Assembly: GCF_043195135.1 (NCBI RefSeq)
Contig: NZ_JBAFWP010000005.1
Length of the DNA: 64,000 nucleotides
Reading direction: 5' to 3' (one strand)
Origin: NCEH01 sp043195135
GTDB taxonomy: Bacteria; Pseudomonadota; Alphaproteobacteria; Rhizobiales; Xanthobacteraceae
Shown: piece by piece, positions 34,350 through 42,489 of the stretch
Numbering within the stretch: position 1 is the stretch's first letter
How the letters are laid out: each line of letters opens with the position of its first letter
Notes under the pieces: model-generated
The model's input: the letters and a program-made list of their open reading frames with translations, nothing else
Databases searched by the model: none
Told to the model about the DNA's origin: nothing
Translations under genes and position numbers: made by a program

Positions 34350-35582
34350 TCAGCTTCCCCGGCGCAACAGGCCGCGATAGATCTCATCGTCGTCGCACAG
34401 GCCGGCGAGACGGCCGAGCTGGTCCACCAGCAGGATAGGATGGTCGGTCTGGCATTTGAGCGCGATCGCCGCCTTCAGCTTCAGGTCCACCGGCGCAACG
34501 ATGACATCCGCATAAGGCGCCACCGCCCCGCTCTCCGGGTCCGCGGCAACGAGGCGCCCCGCGCGCCCGTTCATGGTGACCGAGACCGGCCGTCCCTCCC
34601 CGTCCATGGTCACGCGCACCTGCCCTTCCTTGCCGAGCAGGATCGCCCCGTCGTCGCGCGTGAGCGCGCTCGCCGGGGTCATCACCGCATTGCCACGCAG
34701 AACGTTCAGCGGGTTCATGTGCTTGACGAATTCGGCAACATAATCGTTCGCCGGCCGCAGCAGGATGTCTTCCGCCGTGCCGGCCTGGACGATCCGCCCG
34801 CCCTCCATGATGGCGATGGTGTTGCCGATCTTCAGGGCCTCGTCCAGGTCGTGGCTGACGAAGACGATGGTCTTCTGGATCCGCTTTTGCAGGTCGAGCA
34901 ATTCGTCCTGCAATTTGTCGCGGATCAGCGGATCGAGGGCGGAAAACGGCTCGTCCATGAGCAGGATATCGGCATCGGTGGCGAAGGCGCGGGCGAGGCC
35001 GACGCGCTGCTGCATGCCGCCGGAGAGTTCATTGGCATATTTGTCCGCCCACATGGACAGGCCCACCATGGCGAGCTTCTCGTCCACGAGGCGATTGCGC
35101 TCGGCAAGCGGCGTGCCGCGCAGTTCCAGGCCGAAGCCCACGTTTTCCCGCACCGTGCGCCAGGGCAGAAGACCGAACTGCTGGAACACCATGGAAACCG
35201 TATGCATGCGGATTTCCCGCAGCATGCGCGCATCGCAGCGCGCCACATCCACCAGCGTGCCCTCGTGGCGCACGAACACCTCGCCCCGCGCCACCGTGTT
35301 GAGCCGGTTCACCGCCCGCAGGATGGTGCTCTTGCCCGAGCCCGACAGGCCCATCAGCACGCAGATTTCCCCGCGCCCGATCTTCAGGTTGACGCCGGCG
35401 GCGCCGAGCACGCATCCGGTTTCCTCCAGGATGGTGTCGCGCGTCGCGGCCGCGTCGATCATGGCGAGCGCGCGCTGGCGCTGCCGGCCGAACACGATGT
35501 CCACATTGCGGAATTCCACCGAGGTGGACGCCGGCGCCGCTTCTTGCTCCGGCGCGGTGAGGCTCACGGGAAGCGCGGTCAT
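34350..35582 (-). CDS. choV: Choline/betaine ABC transporter ATP-binding protein
   Basis: 410-residue ATPase of the ProV/ChoV class. It begins with the class-specific VDIVFGRQRQRALAMID and LEETGCVLGAAGVNL segment, then Walker A GLSGSGKST, signature LSGGMQQRVGLARA, Walker B ILLMDEPFSALDPLIR. The C-terminal region is CBS-like (about residues 300-400) and may sense osmotic or ionic state. Third gene of choXWV, 3 bp after choW. Confidence 0.92.
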   Translation of the reverse strand: MTALPVSLTAPEQEAAPASTSVEFRNVDIVFGRQRQRALAMIDAAATRDTILEETGCVLGAAGVNLKIGRGEICVLMGLSGSGKSTILRAVNRLNTVARGEVFVRHEGTLVDVARCDARMLREIRMHTVSMVFQQFGLLPWRTVRENVGFGLELRGTPLAERNRLVDEKLAMVGLSMWADKYANELSGGMQQRVGLARAFATDADILLMDEPFSALDPLIRDKLQDELLDLQKRIQKTIVFVSHDLDEALKIGNTIAIMEGGRIVQAGTAEDILLRPANDYVAEFVKHMNPLNVLRGNAVMTPASALTRDDGAILLGKEGQVRVTMDGEGRPVSVTMNGRAGRLVAADPESGAVAPYADVIVAPVDLKLKAAIALKCQTDHPILLVDQLGRLAGLCDDDEIYRGLLRRGS

Positions 35583-35585
35583 GGC

Positions 35586-36446
35586 TCAGGCCTTCCTGGA
35601 ACGGCGCGCCCGGTGCTCGGGGCGCTTGCACACCCGGTCGAGCACGATGGCGAGGATGACGATGGCCATGCCGGATTCAAACCCCATGGCGACGTTTACG
35701 GTGTTGAGCGCCCGCACCACCGGCTTGCCGAGCCCGTCGGACCCGACCAGGGCGGCGATCACCACCATGGACAGGCTGAGCATGATGCATTGGGTGATGC
35801 CGGCCATGATGGTGGGCAGCGCATAGGGCAGTTCCACCTTGAACAGCAATTGGCGCCTGGTGGCACCGAAGGCTTCCCCCGCCTCCACCAAGGCCGGCGG
35901 CACGGAGGAAATGCCGAGGTGGGTGAGGCGGATCGGCGCCGGCAGGGCGAAGATGACGGTGGAGATCAGCCCCGGCACCACGCCGAGGCCGAACAAGACC
36001 AGGGTCGGGATGAGATAGACGAAGGTGGGAATGGTCTGCATCAGGTCGAGGATCGGCCGGATGGCGGTGTAGAGCCAGGGCCGGTGCGCCGCCGCAATCC
36101 CCACCGGAACGCCGATGACGACACACACGAAGGTGGCGCAGAGCACCAAAGAGAGCGTCTCGATGGTGGCATCCCAATAGCCGAGATTGGCCACCAGCAG
36201 CAGCGCCGCCAGGATGAACACCGCAAGCCCGATGGAGCGGTGCACCAGATAGGCGCCGACCGCACAGAGCGCGATCAGCAGCAGCGGCGGCACGAACAGC
36301 AGCAGGTCGGTCAGCCCGCCGATCATCGCCCCGAGCACCAGCGAGATGAGGTCGAACACCGCCTGCGCATGGGTGCTGAGGAAATCGACCACCGCCTTGA
36401 GCCACTGGCCGAGCGGAATCTTATGTTCGGTGAGCCAGTCGTACAT
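35586..36446 (-). CDS. choW: Choline/betaine ABC transporter permease
   Basis: 286-residue ProW-type permease with an amphipathic N-terminus (LGQWLKAVVDFLSTHAQ), about seven hydrophobic segments, and the EAA loop EAGEAFGATRRQLLFKVELP. It also carries DLMQTIPTFVYLIP, diagnostic for the ProW/OpuAB branch. Lies between choX and choV. Imports the choline or betaine that the Bet and Gbc enzymes consume. Confidence 0.93.
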   Translation of the reverse strand: MYDWLTEHKIPLGQWLKAVVDFLSTHAQAVFDLISLVLGAMIGGLTDLLLFVPPLLLIALCAVGAYLVHRSIGLAVFILAALLLVANLGYWDATIETLSLVLCATFVCVVIGVPVGIAAAHRPWLYTAIRPILDLMQTIPTFVYLIPTLVLFGLGVVPGLISTVIFALPAPIRLTHLGISSVPPALVEAGEAFGATRRQLLFKVELPYALPTIMAGITQCIMLSLSMVVIAALVGSDGLGKPVVRALNTVNVAMGFESGMAIVILAIVLDRVCKRPEHRARRSRKA

Positions 36447-36549
36447 GGGCCAATCCCCGCCTGTGCTGCGATGATGACGATGCCGGATGCGCCGGACCGC
36501 GCTTCGGCGCGGCGGAGGGCGGCCGCGGCATTCACGCCGCGGCCCCTGC

Positions 36550-37515
36550 TCAGATCTTCAGCGACGCCTTCACCGCCTCGAAGCCCGGCTTGCCGTCAAT
36601 GGTGGTGACGCCCTTCAGCCAGGGTTCCCACACCTTGGGATTGGCCTTCAGCCACTTCTCGGCGGCCTTGTCGGCTTCCATGCTGTCGAACAGGATATAG
36701 CCCATCACGACATTTTCCAGCGGCAGCGAGAACTTGAGATTCTTGATCAAGGTGCCGGCATTCGGGCATTCGCCGAGCCAGCCGGCGCGCACATTGGTAT
36801 AGATGGTGGCGCCGCCCAGGTCCGGGCCGAACACGTCGTCGCCGCCTTCCAGATACTTGATCGAGAACTTGGTGTTCATCGGATGGGGCTCCCAGCCGAG
36901 GAAGACGATGGGCTCCTTGCGCTTGGTGGCGCGCTCCACTTGCGAGAGCATGCCCTGCTCGCTGGATTCGACGATCTCGAACTTGCCGAGGCCGAACTTG
37001 TCGTCCTTGATCATGCCGATGATCAGGCGGTTGCCGTCGTTTCCGGGCTCGATGCCGTAGATCTTGCCCTTCAGCTTGTCCTTGAACTTGGCGATGTCGC
37101 CGAAGGTCTTCAGCCCGGCATCATAAAGATAGGTCGGCACGGCGAGGGTATATTTGGCGCCTTCCAGATTGGCGTTGAGCACTTCCACCGATTTGTCGTC
37201 CACATAGGGCTTGCGGTCGGCCTCCATGGTCGGCATCCAATTGCCGAGGAACACGTCGATGTCCTTGTTCTTCAAGGACGTGTACGTAACCGGAACCGCG
37301 AGCACCTGCACCTTCGGCGTATAGCCGAGCCCCTTGAGGATGGTGGAGGTGATGGCGGTGGTGGCGGCGATATCGGTCCAGCCGACATCGGCGAAGCGCA
37401 CCGTCTTGCACGCGGGCGCATCGGCGGCCTGCGCGGAGGCGCCGCCGAAGGCGAACAGCGCGGCGCCCAGGGCGAGCGCTGCGGTCAATGTCCTGAACAC
37501 GCGAAAGCCAGTCAT
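36550..37515 (-). CDS. choX: Choline ABC transporter periplasmic binding protein
   Basis: 321-residue binding protein with a signal peptide ending SAQAADAPAC. Likely aromatic-box residues for a quaternary amine are the Trp in FADVGWTDI, the Trp in FLGNWMP, the Tyr in TYLYDAG and the Trp in LGWEPHPMN, the same pattern as rhizobial ChoX. The start at 37515 follows AGGGGAAAAGAC. First gene of choXWV, divergent from betIB with BetI-box-like palindromes between. Confidence 0.93.
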   Translation of the reverse strand: MTGFRVFRTLTAALALGAALFAFGGASAQAADAPACKTVRFADVGWTDIAATTAITSTILKGLGYTPKVQVLAVPVTYTSLKNKDIDVFLGNWMPTMEADRKPYVDDKSVEVLNANLEGAKYTLAVPTYLYDAGLKTFGDIAKFKDKLKGKIYGIEPGNDGNRLIIGMIKDDKFGLGKFEIVESSEQGMLSQVERATKRKEPIVFLGWEPHPMNTKFSIKYLEGGDDVFGPDLGGATIYTNVRAGWLGECPNAGTLIKNLKFSLPLENVVMGYILFDSMEADKAAEKWLKANPKVWEPWLKGVTTIDGKPGFEAVKASLKI

Positions 37516-37832
37516 GTCTTTTCCCCTGCGAAAAGGCCCGAGGCCGGCCATGCACGGCCCCTCACTCCGAAAGAAGGTGGCGGCCGCTTGGACGGGCCGT
37601 CGTGTTTCGCGGGTCCCATTGGAAGGACTCCATTGAACGACCATTCAACACATGAAACGGCGACTTGTCACGCCCATTATTTGCGCGTTCAACGCACCAA
37701 AGATAGGCAATACATGGTGCAGCGCACGATGACTGATATAGCCAAGGAATAAGGCTCCTGCCTCACATTTGCGCTGGGCATCAGATTGATTGAACGTATA
37801 ATCAGCGAACCAGATCGCAGGTGGAGGCAAGC
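37516..37832. promoter_or_regulatory. choX / betIB divergent control region
   Basis: 317 bp without a gene. It holds the palindrome TTGAACGACCATTCAA (37633-37648), a half-site pair GCGTTCAACGC (37685-37695), and TTGAACG at 37790-37796 directly joined to a perfect -10 hexamer TATAAT (37797-37802). TTGAACG/CGTTCAA is the kind of palindrome bound by BetI. The last site would block RNA polymerase at the betIB promoter, and the first is placed for control of choXWV. Confidence 0.6.
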
Positions 37833-39935
37833 ATGGCAGAGGCAGCGCAGGCCCGGTTTGAGGCGGAAGACGCGCGGCGCCAGCAATTGATCGACGCCAC
37901 CATCGCCTGCCTTGCCGATATCGGCTTCGTTGCCACCACCCTGGTGCAGATCGCGCGCCGCGCGAACGTCTCCCCCGGCCTTGTGGCGCATTATTTCGGC
38001 GACAAGAACGGCCTTCTGGAAGCCACCCTGCGCCATCTCGCGCGGCGCCTCGCGAGCGGCACCGCCAGCCGGCTCGCCGCCGCGCGCACCCCGCGCGAGC
38101 GCGTGCAGGCGGTGATCGAGGCCAATCTCGCGCCGGCGGAGTTCGACCGCCGCACCTCCTCGGTGTGGCTCGCCTTCTGGGGCCAGGTGATCCACGAGAA
38201 GCGTTTCGCGCGGGTGCAGAACGTCTATCAGCGCCGCATGATCTCGGACCTCGTGCACGCGCTGAAAAAGCTTGTGCCGGCAGCCGATGCCCAGCGCATC
38301 GCGGTGTCCATCGCGGCCGTGATCGACGGCCTGTGGCTGCGCGCGACCCTCTCCAGCGACGGCGAGCCGGACAGCGCCGCCGCGCGCGCCATCGCCACCG
38401 CCTTCGCCGATTCCCAGCTCGCCGCCGCGCCCGCGCTGAGCGCCGCCCCCCTGGAGGCAAAGGCCCTGCCCGCCGCCCGCGCGCCGATCCGCAACCAGAT
38501 CGGCGGCGGCCCCGTGGGCACGCGCGACAAAGCCACCTTCACCACCGAAAACCCCGCCACCGGCGAGGTCCTGGCGGAAATCGAGATCGCCGGTGCCGCC
38601 GAGGTCGAACGCGCGGTCGCCGCGGCAACGGCGGGCCAGAAGGTGTGGGGCGCCATGACCGGCAGCGAGCGCGGCCGCATCCTGCGCCGCGTCGCCGATA
38701 TCCTGCGCGCCCGCAATGACGAACTCGCCCATCTGGAGACCCTGGACACCGGCAAGCCCATCCAGGAAACCAGCGTTGTCGACATTCTCTCCGGCGCCGA
38801 TTGCCTGGAATATTTCGCGGGTGTCGCCCCGACCATTACCGGCGAACACCTCGACCTCGGGCCCGAAGCGTTCGGCTATACACGGCGCGAGCCGCTGGGC
38901 GTGGTGGCGGGCATCGGCGCCTGGAATTATCCGCTCCAGATCGCCTGCTGGAAGGCCGCCCCCGCGCTCGCCTGCGGCAATGCCATGATCTTCAAGCCGG
39001 CGGAACTGACGCCGCTCACCGCCGTGAAGCTCGCTGAGATCATGACCGAGGCGGGCGTCCCAGACGGCGTGTTCAACGTCGTGCAGGGCTTCGCCGACAC
39101 CGGGCGCCTGCTGACCCGCCATCCGGGCATCGCCAAGGTGTCCCTCACCGGAGAAGCCGGCACCGGCAAGAAAGTGATGGCGGACGCCGCCAGCACGCTC
39201 AAGCAGGTCACGCTGGAACTTGGCGGGAAATCTCCGCTGATCGTCTTCGACGATGCCAATATCGAGGATGCGGTCTCCGCCGCCATGCTGGGGAATTTCT
39301 ATTCCGGCGGCGAGATCTGCTCCAACGGCACCCGCGTCTTCGTGCATGCGTCCATCCGCAAGGCATTCATCGAGCAACTCGCGGAACGCACGAAAAAGAT
39401 GGTCGTGGGCGATCCGCAGGATCCCGGCACCCACATCGGCGCGCTCATTTCCCGTGCCCACATGGAAAAGGTGCTGGGCTATATCGAGGCCGCCAAGGCG
39501 GCGGGTGCCAAGTTGATCGCGGGCGGGCATCGCATCGAGACCGGCGCTTTGAAGACCGGCTATTTCGTCGCTCCCACCATCTTCGATGCATGCAGCGACG
39601 ACATGCCGAACGTGCGCGAGGAGATCTTCGGCCCGGTGATGTCCGTACTGGAATTTTCCAGCGAGGAGGAGGTGATCGCCCGCGCCAACGACACGGTATT
39701 CGGGCTCGCCGCTGGCGTCTTCACCCGCGACCTCGCCCGCGCCCACCGGGTGATCGCCCGGATCGAGGCCGGCACCTGCTGGATCAACCAATACAACATC
39801 ACGCCCGTGGAGATGCCGTTCGGCGGATACAAGCAATCCGGCATCGGCCGCGAGAACAGCCGGGCGGCGATCGAGCATTACACCCAGGTCAAGAGCGTCT
39901 ACGTCAATCTCGGACGCGTGGCCTCGCCTTATTGA
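37833..39935 (+). CDS. betIB: BetI-BetB fusion: TetR-type repressor joined to betaine aldehyde dehydrogenase
   Basis: One uninterrupted 700-residue reading frame. Residues 1 to about 197 are a complete BetI repressor (helix-turn-helix TTLVQIARRANVSPGLVAHYF; dimerisation part with VWLAFWGQV and IDGLWLRATLS). After an Ala/Pro-rich linker of some 15-25 residues comes a complete NAD-dependent aldehyde dehydrogenase with catalytic Glu462 (LELGGKSP) and Cys496 (GGEICSNG). Their 34-residue spacing and the 490 residues left match free-standing BetB (Glu252, Cys286). The enzyme part has no ATG of its own; a GTG at 38514 has poor ribosome-site support. The ATG at 37833 follows GGTGGAGG. It would make glycine betaine and, presumably, repress its own operon. 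Confidence 0.9.
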   Translation: MAEAAQARFEAEDARRQQLIDATIACLADIGFVATTLVQIARRANVSPGLVAHYFGDKNGLLEATLRHLARRLASGTASRLAAARTPRERVQAVIEANLAPAEFDRRTSSVWLAFWGQVIHEKRFARVQNVYQRRMISDLVHALKKLVPAADAQRIAVSIAAVIDGLWLRATLSSDGEPDSAAARAIATAFADSQLAAAPALSAAPLEAKALPAARAPIRNQIGGGPVGTRDKATFTTENPATGEVLAEIEIAGAAEVERAVAAATAGQKVWGAMTGSERGRILRRVADILRARNDELAHLETLDTGKPIQETSVVDILSGADCLEYFAGVAPTITGEHLDLGPEAFGYTRREPLGVVAGIGAWNYPLQIACWKAAPALACGNAMIFKPAELTPLTAVKLAEIMTEAGVPDGVFNVVQGFADTGRLLTRHPGIAKVSLTGEAGTGKKVMADAASTLKQVTLELGGKSPLIVFDDANIEDAVSAAMLGNFYSGGEICSNGTRVFVHASIRKAFIEQLAERTKKMVVGDPQDPGTHIGALISRAHMEKVLGYIEAAKAAGAKLIAGGHRIETGALKTGYFVAPTIFDACSDDMPNVREEIFGPVMSVLEFSSEEEVIARANDTVFGLAAGVFTRDLARAHRVIARIEAGTCWINQYNITPVEMPFGGYKQSGIGRENSRAAIEHYTQVKSVYVNLGRVASPY

Positions 39936-41623
39936 TGGAGCACATCGTGCCGTCTTCGCAAGCAAGCGCGCAGGACTTCGACTATGTCATCGTCGGCTCG
40001 GGCTCGGCCGGCGCGGTGCTGGCGGACCGCCTTTCCGCCGACGGCAAGAATAGCGTGCTGGTGCTGGAATACGGCGGCTCGGACCGCTCCGTGCTGATCC
40101 AGATGCCGGCGGCGCTCTCCATCCCCATGAACATGCCGAAGTATAATTGGGGCTTCGAGACCGAGCCGGAGCCGGGCCTCGGCGGGCGGCGCCTGGTGTG
40201 CCCGCGCGGCAAGGTCATCGGCGGCTCGTCGTCGGTCAACGGCATGGTCTATGTGCGTGGCAATCCACATGATTTCGACCGGTGGGAGGAAGAGGGCGCG
40301 CACGGCTGGGGCTATCGCGACGTGCTGCCCTATTTCCAGCGCGCGGAAGGCCGGCAGGAAGGCGGCGATGAATATCGCGGCGGCTCGGGCCAGCTGACGA
40401 CAAGTTACGGGCCGGTCGACAATCCGCTCTACAAAGTCTTCGTGGAGGCCGCGCAGCAAGCGGGCTATCCCGCGACCTGCGACATCAACGGCGCCCAGCA
40501 GGAAGGCTTCGGGCGCATGGATATGACGGTGAAGAACGGCGTGCGCTGGTCCACCGCGAACGCTTATCTCAAGCCGGCCCTGAAGCGCCCCAACTTGAGC
40601 CTGATCACGCATGCGCTGGCCTCGCGGATCCTGTTCGAGGGCCGCCGCGCCGTCGGCGTGCAATACGAGCGCGAGGGCACGCAGCATGTGGCGCGGGCGC
40701 GGCGCGAGGTGATCGTTTCCAGTGGACCGATCAATTCGCCCAAGCTGCTCAAGCTTTCCGGCATCGGCGCGGCCGGTGAACTCGCGGCGCTCGGCATCGA
40801 TGTGGTGGCGGATCGGCCGGGGGTGGGAGAAAACCTGCAGGATCATCTGGAATTCTATTTCCAGGTGGCCTGCACCCAGCCCATCACCCTGTATTCCAAG
40901 ACCGGGCTCATCCCGCGCACGCTGGTCGGGGCGCAATGGCTGTTCACCAAGACCGGGCTCGGGGCCACCAATCATTTCGAGACCTGCGGCTTCATCCGCT
41001 CGCGGCCGGGCATCCGCTATCCCGACATCCAGTATCATTTCATCCCGCTGGCCGTGACCTACGACGGCAAGGGCCTCGCCAGCGAGCACGGGTTCCAGGC
41101 CCATGTCGGCCCCATGCGCACCAAGAGCCGGGGCTGGGTGCGGCTGAAATCGCCCGATCCGAGGGAGCATCCGCGCATTTTGTTCAATTATCTCAGTCAT
41201 GAAGACGATATGGTGGAGATGCGCGCCTGCGTCCGGCTGACCCGCGAGATCTTTGCCCAGAGCGCGTTCGATCCCTATCGCGGGCGGGAGATCCAGCCGG
41301 GCGCCGACATCACCAGCGACGAGCAGATCGACGCCTTCGTGCGCGCCCATGTGGAGAGCGCCTACCACCCCTCGTGCAGTTGCAAGATGGGCCGCGCCGA
41401 CGATCCCATGGCGGTGGTGACACCGGACACAAAAGTCATTGGTGTCGAAGGGTTACGGGTGGTGGACAGTTCCATCATGCCGTCCGTGACGACGGGAAAC
41501 CTCAATGCCCCCACCATCATGATCGGGGAAAAGGCGGCCGATATCATTCTCGGCAAGCCGGCGCTGGCGGCCTCCAACGCGCCTTATTATACCGCGGACA
41601 ACTGGCGCACGGCCCAGCGCTGA
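39935..41623 (+). CDS. betA: Choline dehydrogenase (GMC oxidoreductase)
   Basis: 562-residue FAD enzyme oxidising choline to betaine aldehyde, and possibly onward to betaine. FAD motif VIVGSGSAGAVLADRLS, GMC signatures GGSSSVNGMVYVRG and SGPINSPKLLKLSGIG, and the catalytic His region YHPSCSCKMG, DSSIMPSVTTGNLNAPT. The ATG overlaps the stop of betIB (TGATG), so the two are coupled translationally. Electrons pass to the respiratory chain. No betC or betT is present in the window. Confidence 0.93.
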   Translation: MEHIVPSSQASAQDFDYVIVGSGSAGAVLADRLSADGKNSVLVLEYGGSDRSVLIQMPAALSIPMNMPKYNWGFETEPEPGLGGRRLVCPRGKVIGGSSSVNGMVYVRGNPHDFDRWEEEGAHGWGYRDVLPYFQRAEGRQEGGDEYRGGSGQLTTSYGPVDNPLYKVFVEAAQQAGYPATCDINGAQQEGFGRMDMTVKNGVRWSTANAYLKPALKRPNLSLITHALASRILFEGRRAVGVQYEREGTQHVARARREVIVSSGPINSPKLLKLSGIGAAGELAALGIDVVADRPGVGENLQDHLEFYFQVACTQPITLYSKTGLIPRTLVGAQWLFTKTGLGATNHFETCGFIRSRPGIRYPDIQYHFIPLAVTYDGKGLASEHGFQAHVGPMRTKSRGWVRLKSPDPREHPRILFNYLSHEDDMVEMRACVRLTREIFAQSAFDPYRGREIQPGADITSDEQIDAFVRAHVESAYHPSCSCKMGRADDPMAVVTPDTKVIGVEGLRVVDSSIMPSVTTGNLNAPTIMIGEKAADIILGKPALAASNAPYYTADNWRTAQR

Positions 41624-41627
41624 GCAA

Positions 41628-41647
41628 AATGTTTCATGTGAAACATT
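41628..41647. other. parS-like palindrome
   Basis: AATGTTTCATGTGAAACATT is a palindrome with 9-bp arms and a 2-bp centre. Its core TGTTTCATGTGAAACA differs at one central base from the bacterial chromosomal parS consensus TGTTTCACGTGAAACA bound by ParB. It lies just after betA in the convergent gap with etfB. ParB binding is inferred from sequence only. Confidence 0.55.
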
Positions 41648-41669
41648 GGCTTGGCGGAGACGAACAGCG

Positions 41670-41709
41670 GTTTAGAGCGGGATGACGGCGGCGCGTCCGC
41701 GCTCTAAAC
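41670..41709. terminator. Hairpin between convergent betA and etfB
   Basis: GTTTAGAGCG (41670-41679) and CGCTCTAAAC (41700-41709) form a perfect 10-bp stem with a 20-base loop. The TTTAGAGCG arm resembles common Hyphomicrobiales intergenic elements. No T-run is present, so this is a candidate bidirectional transcript end rather than a proven terminator. Confidence 0.45.
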
Positions 41710-41727
41710 GGAAATTTCGGCGCATGT

Positions 41728-42489
41728 TCAGGGCATGGATGTTCGCACGCCGATCCGGCGCAGGAAGGCGAGGATTTCGCGCGCCGCATCCTCGGGCGTG
41801 GGGCCGACCAGCACCCGCCCGCCGGCCCGCGATCCGCCGGTGGCGTCGGCGAGGCGCTCCGCCGCCGTTCCGCCCGCCGGGCGCGCCGCCAGTTTCGGCC
41901 GCTTGCGATAGGGCCGCTCCTCGCCTTCGGAAGCAAAAACCGGCCCCTCGGCCGGCCGGGCCGCGATCTCCCCTCGCCGCGCCTTGGCAAACGCGAAGGG
42001 CAGCGGCGCGGGGGCGCCCGGGTGCACCGTGACCACGACCGGCAGGCGCACCGTGACGCGCCGCCGCGCGCCCCTGGGCAAGGCCTGCTCGACCACCAGC
42101 GTACCCGCCTCGCCTCCCGGCACGAGGGCCACCGCGTCGGGGATCAGCGGCCAGCCGAGGCGGTGGGCGAGCGCATAGGGCACGAGCCCGGTATCCTCCC
42201 CGCCCTGGCCGCGCGGACCGGCGAGCACCACATCGGGCGCCGCCGCCGCGATCCCGGCGGCAAGGGCCGGCACCGGGTCGGCATCGGCCGGCGTCATCAG
42301 GTGCGTGAGGCCAAAGAGTCCGCGCCCCAGGGCGTCGCGCTGGGCGCCGAGGGCCGGGCCGGCATGCAGGCCGGTGGCGCGGGCATCGAGCCCGGCGGCC
42401 ATCCGCGCCGCCTGGGCCTCGGCGCGCAGCAGGCACGGCTTGCCCGAGACCGCATGACGCCCAGCGGAGAGCATCACCAGGGCCTTCAT
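41728..42489 (-). CDS. etfB: Electron-transfer flavoprotein beta-type subunit (dimethylglycine pathway)
   Basis: 253-residue ETF small subunit. It has the GRHAVSG...ALGAQRDALGRGLFGLTHLM nucleotide-binding region and DVVLAGPRGQGGEDTGLVPYALA, characteristic of ETF beta. Very Ala/Gly/Arg-rich, so the sequence is divergent. ATGA overlaps the stop of the alpha gene; GGGAGGAGGG precedes it. Together they should carry electrons from DgcA/DgcB to the quinone pool. Last gene of the gbcA operon. Confidence 0.83.
   Translation of the reverse strand: MKALVMLSAGRHAVSGKPCLLRAEAQAARMAAGLDARATGLHAGPALGAQRDALGRGLFGLTHLMTPADADPVPALAAGIAAAAPDVVLAGPRGQGGEDTGLVPYALAHRLGWPLIPDAVALVPGGEAGTLVVEQALPRGARRRVTVRLPVVVTVHPGAPAPLPFAFAKARRGEIAARPAEGPVFASEGEERPYRKRPKLAARPAGGTAAERLADATGGSRAGGRVLVGPTPEDAAREILAFLRRIGVRTSMP

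Noticed and set aside
38400..38560. Possibility that betI and betB are separate genes with a hidden stop or frameshift
   Set aside because: The given sequence is continuous in one frame, both domains are complete and in phase, and betB has no ATG with a ribosome site. A sequencing error cannot be excluded, so it is kept as the refuting test rather than the call.
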